Part shown: positions 7,047-11,319 of the stretch, piece after piece | Position numbering within the stretch: position 1 is the stretch's first letter | Layout of the letters: every line of letters begins with the position of its first letter | NCBI GenBank assembly: GCA_021780585.1 | Contig: JAJXYM010000118.1 | Location: forward strand, 1 to 11,319 | From: Deltaproteobacteria bacterium | GTDB lineage: Bacteria > Desulfobacterota > Binatia > Binatales > Binataceae | DNA: 11,319 nt | Direction of reading: 5' to 3' | Notes under the pieces: generated by a model | What the model saw: only the letters and a program-made list of their open reading frames with translations | The model's database searches: none | Told to the model about the DNA's origin: nothing | Position numbers and translations under genes: made by a program

Positions 7047-7064
7047 GGCGGCTCTCGCGCCGCC
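7047..7064. other. Hairpin-forming inverted repeat upstream of tRNA-Ser
   Basis: GGCGGC and GCCGCC form a perfect 6-bp stem around TCTCGC. On the plus strand it is followed by an AT-richer patch (AAATGTTATTGCTTTTG, 7073-7089) just before the tRNA. It may be part of the tRNA promoter region or a terminator of unseen upstream transcription. No matching -35/-10 pair was found for the tRNA. Confidence 0.25.
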
Positions 7065-7103
7065 ATGCGGCGAAATGTTATTGCTTTTGCGTCGATCTGA
7101 CGC

Positions 7104-7194
7104 GGAGGGGTGGCCGAGCGGTTGAAGGCGCCGGTCTTGAAAACCGGAAGCGGCTTACCGTCGCTCGTGGGTTCGAATCCCACCCCCTCCGCCA
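7104..7194 (+). tRNA. tRNA-Ser (anticodon UGA)
   Basis: A complete class II tRNA can be folded by eye. The acceptor stem GGAGGGG (7104-7110) pairs with CCCCTCC (7184-7190). It is followed by discriminator G7191 and an encoded CCA (7192-7194). The D-arm region is TGGCCGAGCGGTTGAAGGCG. The anticodon stem CCGGT/ACCGG encloses the loop CTTGAAA, giving anticodon TGA, which reads UCN serine codons, mainly UCA. A long variable arm (GCGGC-TTACC-GTCGC, with one G-T pair) is typical of tRNA-Ser. The T arm is GTGGG-TTCGAAT-CCCAC. A GC hairpin follows at once. Confidence 0.97.
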
Positions 7195-7195
7195 T

Positions 7196-7221
7196 CGCCC
7201 GCCGATCGATAAAGGCGGGCG
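7196..7221 (+). terminator. Hairpin after tRNA-Ser, shared with the cupin gene end
   Basis: CGCCCGCC (7196-7203) and GGCGGGCG (7214-7221) form a perfect 8-bp stem with a 10-base loop, starting two bases after the tRNA CCA. The cupin gene ends 17 bases further on, converging from the other strand. The T-tail is weak (TGACGTTTC), so termination is likely by position and stem strength but not proven. It could act for both transcripts. Confidence 0.5.
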
Positions 7222-7237
7222 TGACGTTTCGGGTAGA

Positions 7238-7630
7238 TCACGCCGACCAGCGGGCGACGTCGAAGCCCGCCGGCAACTCAACGAACATCACCCGCGCCGG
7301 TCCGTCGATCACGCGGGTTGAATGGCCCCGGCCGGTCAGATCGTCGGCGATAAACGCCTGACCCGCCGTGGCGCGCCGCTTCTGGCCGTCGGTGGTTTCG
7401 ACTTCCACCACGCCCGCCAGCACCATCACGATCTGGCGCGCGGGGGCATGATGCCACGACTGATCGAGGCCGACCGGCAGCTCGACGAAGCGCACGCCCG
7501 GCGACGCCCATGCGTTGGACTGGAGCAGCGTCGCGCCGGACGAATTGGCCCGCGGCTGATCGATCGGAACCTCTATTTCCTGGAACCGCGATTCGCCCTC
7601 CGGCGTCGCATGAAAGCGGATTACCTTCAT
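7238..7630 (-). CDS. Small single-domain cupin protein
   Basis: This 130-residue protein is a single cupin beta-barrel. Motif 1 is WHHAPARQIVMVLAG (59-73), with His60/His61 as likely metal ligands and Gln66 where many cupins have Glu. Motif 2 is AGQAFIADDLTGRGHSTRV (89-107), with His103. The form HHAPxRQ...LAGxVEVETTDG...GHxTR marks a widespread family of small bacterial cupins of unknown reaction. Some cupins bind metals and act as dioxygenases or isomerases, while others bind ligands only. AGGGA about eight bases before the ATG supports the start. It is the last gene of the five-gene minus-strand run, 40 bases after the PPOX gene, with a perfect inverted repeat in that gap. Its substrate cannot be given. 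Confidence 0.85.
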   Translation of the reverse strand: MKVIRFHATPEGESRFQEIEVPIDQPRANSSGATLLQSNAWASPGVRFVELPVGLDQSWHHAPARQIVMVLAGVVEVETTDGQKRRATAGQAFIADDLTGRGHSTRVIDGPARVMFVELPAGFDVARWSA

Positions 7631-7652
7631 TGGCCGTTCCCTGCCTGAAGCG

Positions 7653-7674
7653 ATGACGCCGCGAGCGGCGTCAT
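7653..7674. repeat. Perfect 10-bp inverted repeat overlapping the PPOX stop codon
   Basis: ATGACGCCGC (7653-7662) and GCGGCGTCAT (7665-7674) are exact reverse complements separated by GA. In RNA this gives a 9-bp stem with a 4-base loop. The right arm covers the stop codon of the PPOX gene (7671-7673), and the left arm lies 22 bases upstream of the cupin start. No T-run follows on the minus strand. A role in mRNA processing, in partial termination lowering cupin expression, or as a protein-binding site is inference. Confidence 0.5.
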
Positions 7675-8222
7675 TTCACCCTGAGCTTTGCGCCCGTCGC
7701 CGAGGACGCGCCCGCCAGGGCCGCGTCCATCTTCGATCCCGGCTCGTAATAGCGGCGCGCCCAGATGCCCGAATAGGGTTCGTCGGCCGAGGGCATCCGC
7801 CAGGTCGTGACTTTCGCCCGCGCGCAATCGATTCCGATCAGCGCGCGCGGCTGGTCCCGCGTTTCGACCAGATAATAATCCGCCGAAGCCTCGTCAACGT
7901 AGCGGCAGGCGATACGGCGGTAGACGTCGTCCCATTTGCGGTCCTCGCCGACCTCGAAAAGAATTTCGGCGCGGCCTTCGACCAGGACCTTTCGATACCG
8001 TCCGTCCTCCTCGTCGATCGTCACCGCGACGCGTGGTTCGCGCCGAAGGTTCGCGAGAAAGGCCGAATGTTTGCGCGGCGTGATCATCACGCGGCCGTTT
8101 TCGTGGATGAACCATACCGGGACGACGCCTGGCGCGCCGTCGGCGGCGACCGTCGCGATCCGCGCCAGATGGCCGGGTTCGGCGAGAAAATCGAGCATTT
8201 CGCGTTCGGACAGTTTCGGCAT
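7671..8222 (-). CDS. Pyridoxamine 5'-phosphate oxidase-family (PPOX) protein
   Basis: This 183-residue protein begins MPKLSEREMLDFLAEPGHLA and continues RIATVAADGAPGVVPVWFIH, then ENGRVMITPRKHSAFLANLR. This is the split-barrel flavin-binding fold of the PNPOx-like superfamily: a strand, a variable loop, VPVWF, then the RKxxxxxNLRR phosphate-contacting helix (50-61). Members bind FMN, F420 or heme and act as reductases or oxidases on many small molecules. The C-terminal half (85-165) carries an unusual RYVDEASADYYLVET region and an RRYYEPGSK tail that I cannot assign. The start is set at the ATG at 8222: GAGGGAG lies seven bases upstream, while a longer in-frame reading would overlap the SnoaL-like gene. 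It lies 35 bases after that gene in the same operon. A true pyridoxine-synthesis PdxH role is unlikely, because PdxH is longer and has a different C-terminus. Confidence 0.82.
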   Translation of the reverse strand: MPKLSEREMLDFLAEPGHLARIATVAADGAPGVVPVWFIHENGRVMITPRKHSAFLANLRREPRVAVTIDEEDGRYRKVLVEGRAEILFEVGEDRKWDDVYRRIACRYVDEASADYYLVETRDQPRALIGIDCARAKVTTWRMPSADEPYSGIWARRYYEPGSKMDAALAGASSATGAKLRVK

Positions 8223-8257
8223 CGCGGCGCTCCCTCGATCGCAAAAGGACAGGCGCG

Positions 8258-8656
8258 CTATTTGCCGAACGCGCGCGTCACCAGTTCGGTGTCCAGATAC
8301 TCGGTGAGTTCCTTGATCTTGCCATTTACTATGCGAAACACATGGCAATAGGTATTGTTGTAATCGACGCCGTTTTTGGATTTAGCCTTCCCGTGCGCCT
8401 GCATCGCCATAAATTCGCCGTCGGCGATCAGATTGTCAGGAATCAGTTCGATTCCGCCTTCGAGCTGCGCCGAGAGCGGTCCGAGCAGGCGGTTTACCAT
8501 GTCCTGCTTGCCGTTGTAGGTGCTCGAATATTTGCTCGTGCCGATAATCGTGTAGCGCACGTCGTCGGCGAAGTTATCGAGGAAGCCCTCGGCATTGCCC
8601 TTGGCCAAATCCGCGAACATCTTGCGGATCATATCCTTGTTTTCCGTCGCGCCCAT
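8258..8656 (-). CDS. SnoaL-like (NTF2-fold) protein
   Basis: This 132-residue protein has the pattern of the SnoaL/ketosteroid-isomerase-related NTF2 fold. An N-terminal helix (NKDMIRKMFADLAKGNAEGF) is followed by LDNFADDVRYTIIGTSKYSS, a middle helix (GKQDMVNRLLGPL), and the closing strands NTYCHVFRIVNGKIKELTEY then LDTEL. Family members form a small cone with a hydrophobic pocket. They range from isomerases and polyketide cyclases to ligand-binding proteins, so the reaction is open. AGGT seven bases before the ATG at 8656 supports the start, and the length is typical. A longer upstream frame exists but overlaps msrA and lacks a ribosome site. It sits between msrA and the PPOX gene with 35-base gaps on both sides, so co-transcription is likely. 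Confidence 0.82.
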   Translation of the reverse strand: MGATENKDMIRKMFADLAKGNAEGFLDNFADDVRYTIIGTSKYSSTYNGKQDMVNRLLGPLSAQLEGGIELIPDNLIADGEFMAMQAHGKAKSKNGVDYNNTYCHVFRIVNGKIKELTEYLDTELVTRAFGK

Positions 8657-8691
8657 CGTGGACCTCGCTCGAATTATTCCGGCGGCGGGTT

Positions 8692-9261
8692 TTAGCGCTG
8701 CCCGGCGGCCGCCGCGCCTTGTGATTCCTTGAGCATTTCGTTGAATTTGGCGCGCAGCTTCGCGAGCTTCGGCGCGATTACATATTGGCAATACGGAGCG
8801 GCGGCGTTATTGCGATAGTATTCGCGATGGTATTCCTCGGCCGGGTAGAATCTGTCCAGCGGCGCGATTTGCGTCACCACCGGGCGCTCGGTGAATACCG
8901 ACCGGTTCAGCTCGGCGATAATTTCCCCGGCCTGCAGTTTCTGCTCATCGGTCGCGTATAAAATGATCGAACGATACTCAGTGCCGACGTCGGCTCCCTG
9001 TTGGTTGAGCGTTGTTGGATCGTGCGTCGAGAAAAATACGATCAGCAATTCCTGATAGCTCACCTGCCCGGGATCGTATTCGACCCGGACGACTTCCGCA
9101 TGGCCGGTGCGACCGGAGCCGACTTCGCGATAGGTCGGATTTTCCTTGGATCCGCCGGCATAGCCGGGCATCACGGCGCTCACGCCGCGCAATCGCTCGA
9201 ACACCGCCTCCGTGCACCAGAAGCATCCGCCGCCAAAGACCGCGATTTCCGTTTTGCTCAT
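8692..9261 (-). CDS. msrA: Peptide methionine sulfoxide reductase A
   Basis: MsrA reduces the S-form of methionine sulfoxide in proteins and free amino acids, repairing oxidative damage with electrons from thioredoxin. From the ATG at 9261 the protein is 189 residues. The signature GGGCFWCTEAVFE gives the catalytic Cys13, with a second cysteine at 16. YAGGSKENPTYREV (34-47), SGRTGHAEVV (49-58), DPTTLNQQGADVGTEYRS (81-98), AEEYHREYY (141-149) and APYCQYVIAPKLAK (155-168) follow in the normal order. Cys158 is a probable resolving cysteine. There is no signal peptide, so it is cytoplasmic, and no MsrB domain is fused. The sequence AAGAGCGG upstream is a modest ribosome site. The gene is second in the five-gene run, 40 bases after the CoA-transferase. 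Confidence 0.96.
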   Translation of the reverse strand: MSKTEIAVFGGGCFWCTEAVFERLRGVSAVMPGYAGGSKENPTYREVGSGRTGHAEVVRVEYDPGQVSYQELLIVFFSTHDPTTLNQQGADVGTEYRSIILYATDEQKLQAGEIIAELNRSVFTERPVVTQIAPLDRFYPAEEYHREYYRNNAAAPYCQYVIAPKLAKLRAKFNEMLKESQGAAAAGQR

Positions 9262-9301
9262 AAACGCCGCTCTTGAATCGGGAGTTAGCGCCGCGCGCGC
9301 G

Positions 9302-10516
9302 TCATCCTTCGCACATCCCGCCGGAGATCTTGGAGATTTCCGTGGCGCCGTAGCCAAGTCCGCGCAACACTTCGGCGGTATCGGCGCCGATCTCGGGCGC
9401 GGCCGAAGGCGGGCGTTTGACCGATCCGCTGACGAACACGGGACTGTTGACGGTTTCGATCGCGCCGACGCCGGGATAATCGAGCTTCATGATCGCCCCG
9501 GACGCGCGCATCTGCTCGTCCTCGACGACCTCGTCGAGGCGGGGCAGGGGCGCCCATTTGATGTCGTTGGCCTTGAAAACGGCTCGCCATTCGGCCAGAT
9601 CGCGAGTCTCAAATTGCGATTGCAAAATCGCATAGAGCGCGCCGGCGTTTTCCGCGCGCGCGGCGTTGGTCGCGAACAGCTCGCTGGTGGCCAGTTCCGG
9701 CTGGCCGAAGACGCGGCACAGGCGCGGAAATTCGTTGTCCGGATCGATTTGCACCAACAGGAACATCCTGGCGTCGCTGCTCAGATAGACGGCGGTGAGC
9801 GGGTTCGGCGGATGCTTACCGGCTGTACGCTGCGGAAAGACCGCGTTGAGCAGCCTGGCCTGAATATCGCACGCGTTGGCCCACGCCCCGCTCGCCATCA
9901 GCGAGGTCGTCACGCGCGAGCCTTTGCCGGTCCGTTCGCGTCGATAGAGGCCGAGCATGATCGCTCCGAACAGCGACATCGAGGTCGGATGGTCGCCGAT
10001 ACCGGGGCGGGGCGAGCCGGGCGAACCGTCGGCCCCGGCCACGCCGGTCATCAGGCCCGAGCGCGCCCAATAGGCGAGCGCATCGAAGGCGGGATCGTCG
10101 GCGTCCTCGCCCGCGTCGCCATAGCCGGTCAGATGGGCGTAAATCAGGCGATCGTTGACGGCGGCGAGGTCGTCGAACGCGAGCCGAAACTTTTCCAGCA
10201 AGGTGCGCTGATAGTTGGTGACGAAAACGTCGGCCGAACGCGCCAGCCGAATCAGCGCCTCGCGTCCCTCGGACCGTCCGAGATCGATCGCGACGCTTTT
10301 CTTGTTGCGGCTGGTGAGCACGGAGCACCAGTCCAGTTCGGCCTTGGCGACGCCGGGCAATTTTGAAAACAGCCGCCACAGGTCGCCGCCGCCGGGCCGT
10401 TCAATCTTGATCACCTCGGCGCCAAAATCCGACATCACGGTGGCCGCCGCCGGTCCCGCGACATAGGTTCCGCAATCGATCACCCGAAGTCCTTCAAGCA
10501 AGCCCTGTTCAGCCAT
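9302..10516 (-). CDS. CaiB/BaiF-type (class III) CoA-transferase
   Basis: Class III CoA-transferases move CoA between acyl groups, or between an acyl-CoA and a free acid, through an aspartyl-CoA thioester. The 404-residue length is normal. The N-terminus LLEGLRVIDCGTYVAGPAAA then FGAEVIKIERPGGGDLWR is the family opening, and SRNKKSVAIDLGRSEGREAL follows. The probable nucleophile is Asp145 in the DPAFDALAYWARSGLM segment (141-156). SLFGAIMLGLYRRERTGKGS and TSLMASGAWANA are the conserved middle part, with EWRAVFKANDIKWAPL toward the C-terminus. The ATG at 10516 is chosen because the conserved domain starts eight residues later; a longer reading to 10621 adds a basic, unconserved stretch. GGGGG then AAGGA precede this ATG. 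It heads a probable operon with msrA, SnoaL-like, PPOX and cupin genes. The acid substrate cannot be read from sequence; formyl-, succinyl-, carnitine- or racemase-type relatives are all possible. Confidence 0.93.
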   Translation of the reverse strand: MAEQGLLEGLRVIDCGTYVAGPAAATVMSDFGAEVIKIERPGGGDLWRLFSKLPGVAKAELDWCSVLTSRNKKSVAIDLGRSEGREALIRLARSADVFVTNYQRTLLEKFRLAFDDLAAVNDRLIYAHLTGYGDAGEDADDPAFDALAYWARSGLMTGVAGADGSPGSPRPGIGDHPTSMSLFGAIMLGLYRRERTGKGSRVTTSLMASGAWANACDIQARLLNAVFPQRTAGKHPPNPLTAVYLSSDARMFLLVQIDPDNEFPRLCRVFGQPELATSELFATNAARAENAGALYAILQSQFETRDLAEWRAVFKANDIKWAPLPRLDEVVEDEQMRASGAIMKLDYPGVGAIETVNSPVFVSGSVKRPPSAAPEIGADTAEVLRGLGYGATEISKISGGMCEG

Positions 10517-10551
10517 TTCCTTGTCGCCCCCGCGAAACGCGATCGCTTTCA

Positions 10552-10566
10552 GCCTGTAATACAGGC
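10552..10566. promoter_or_regulatory. 15-bp palindrome upstream of the CoA-transferase operon
   Basis: GCCTGT-AAT-ACAGGC is a perfect inverted repeat located 36-50 bases upstream of the CoA-transferase ATG, in the 125-base gap after murF. The position is right for an operator controlling the five-gene operon. No convincing -35/-10 pair fits around it, and the regulator is unknown. It could also be a small RNA hairpin in the leader. Confidence 0.35.
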
Positions 10567-10641
10567 GGGGCAAGACCGCAAGGCGCGCCCCGAGCGGGAA
10601 GTCCGCGGGGAGGGGCCGCAACGGCGCGATTTTCGCCGGAT

Positions 10642-11319
10642 TCAGCCTTCGAGCGCCGCGATTATTCGTTCCATCGCGATTCCGCGCGATCCCTTGACCA
10701 GCAATATGTCGCCCGGCCGGACGATTGCCCGGACGATTTCGGCGGCGCGCACGCTGTCGGCGGCAGCGGCGAGTTCGGCGGCGATGCCGCCGCGGAGGGA
10801 GGGGGCGAGCCGTTCAAGCGCGGCGGCAAATTCCGCTCCAACCAGCACGGCCGCGTCGGGCCGCGCGCGGCGCAAATCCTCGAGCGCGCCGGAATGCATC
10901 GCGGGCGCGAGCGCGCCCAACTCGAGCATCTCGCCCAGCGCCACGATCAGCCTGCTCCCGAGACCGTCGGCGCTCTCGCGGGCGGCCTCGAGCGCGGCGC
11001 GCACCGAACGCGGATTGGCGTTGTAGCTGTCGTCGATCACGACGAGGCCGCGAAGCGTGCGGGTCGCGAGCCGTCCCGCGACCGGTTCGACCGCGGCGAG
11101 CGCGCGCGCCATCGCGGAGATTTGATCGCGACCGAGCGGACGCCCATAGGCGGCGATAGCGGCGGCGACGGCGGCGGCCGCGTTGCTCGCGGCGGCGGCG
11201 CCGATCATCCCGAGCGCCGCTTCGAGCGTCGGTTCGACGCCGGGCGCGGTCAGCGCGCGATTCAGCGCCAGGGCGATCCGCTGGCGGCCGGGCGCGACGA
11301 CGATGCGGCTCGCGAGAGA
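10642..11319 (-). CDS. murF: UDP-N-acetylmuramoyl-tripeptide-D-alanyl-D-alanine ligase, C-terminal half (partial)
   Basis: MurF adds the D-Ala-D-Ala dipeptide to the UDP-MurNAc tripeptide with ATP, the last cytoplasmic step of the peptidoglycan precursor. The frame stays open to the right edge of the window, leaving 225 residues of a protein usually near 450, so the N-terminal and part of the ATP-binding domain are missing. The C-terminal ligase domain is clear: EPVAGRLATR, then VVIDDSYNANPRSVRAALEA (the DDSYNANP block at 96-103 of the visible peptide), LGEMLELG and ILLVKGSRGIAMERIIAALE at the end. DDSYNANP and VKGSRG separate MurF from MurE. The segment where most MurF proteins have GRHNxxNA reads GAAAASNA here, an unusual change. 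The gene ends 125 bases before the CoA-transferase, with no obvious terminator. It probably belongs to a cell-wall cluster beyond the edge. Confidence 0.88.
   Translation of the reverse strand, partial: SLASRIVVAPGRQRIALALNRALTAPGVEPTLEAALGMIGAAAASNAAAAVAAAIAAYGRPLGRDQISAMARALAAVEPVAGRLATRTLRGLVVIDDSYNANPRSVRAALEAARESADGLGSRLIVALGEMLELGALAPAMHSGALEDLRRARPDAAVLVGAEFAAALERLAPSLRGGIAAELAAAADSVRAAEIVRAIVRPGDILLVKGSRGIAMERIIAALEG

Noticed and set aside
6898..7103. Purine riboswitch upstream of the permease
   Set aside because: I could not find the conserved three-way junction loops of a purine riboswitch in the 206 bases upstream; only a short palindrome and one hairpin are visible.
6788..7281. 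Minus-strand peptides containing GVGFEPTS and similar
   Set aside because: These are translations of the antisense strand of tRNA-Ser, a well-known annotation artefact.
8223..8348. N-terminal extension of the PPOX gene by 42 codons
   Set aside because: It would overlap the end of the SnoaL-like gene, shows no conserved residues, and the ATG at 8222 has a good ribosome site.
9212..10366. Long plus-strand open frame opposite the CoA-transferase and the start of msrA
   Set aside because: It spans two well-supported minus-strand genes and has no recognisable domain or ribosome site.
1..11319. Mobile elements, CRISPR array, phage or defence system
   Set aside because: No transposase, integrase, terminal repeats, spaced direct repeats or defence-type protein is seen in any frame.

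Overview
The window is a GC-rich bacterial chromosome segment: codon third positions are mostly G or C, and spurious open frames run through the antisense strands. The gene content is typical of a Gram-negative soil or environmental bacterium. It includes glutathione reductase, a periplasmic DsbA-like oxidoreductase, a CaiB/BaiF CoA-transferase, an Msr enzyme and MurF. Lineage cannot be fixed from sequence reading alone. A proteobacterial or Desulfobacterota/Binatota-like genome fits best, and that is inference. No phage, IS element, CRISPR array or defence system is visible, so this looks like largely housekeeping chromosome.

Left part (1-2900). The N-terminus of a probable family-4 uracil-DNA glycosylase runs off the left edge on the minus strand. 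It is divergent from a secreted zinc-dependent phospholipase C-like protein. A stretch of about 390 bases with visibly lower GC follows. It holds a plausible promoter, a strong ribosome binding site and a short secreted ORF that looks truncated. Then comes coaBC on the minus strand, with a promoter placed so that its transcript may be leaderless.

Middle (2900-7240). A periplasmic DsbA-type protein with a SurA-like N-terminal segment is followed by glutathione reductase; both are on the plus strand and both act in thiol redox. Glutathione reductase converges, with only 18 bases between stops, on an AzgA-type NCS2 purine permease. Upstream of the permease lie a 13-bp palindrome and then a tRNA-Ser(UGA) gene with encoded CCA and a hairpin after it.

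Right part (7238-11319), all minus strand. Read in the direction of transcription it contains the C-terminal half of murF, a 125-base gap with a small palindrome, and a compact five-gene run. That run is CoA-transferase, msrA, SnoaL-like protein, PPOX-family flavoprotein-like protein and cupin, with gaps of 35-40 bases, so it is probably one operon. A perfect 10-bp inverted repeat overlaps the PPOX stop codon before the cupin gene. The most useful leads are the low-GC islet with its broken-looking secreted ORF, the likely leaderless coaBC transcript, the missing GRHN-type motif in MurF, and the palindromes at the two regulatory gaps.
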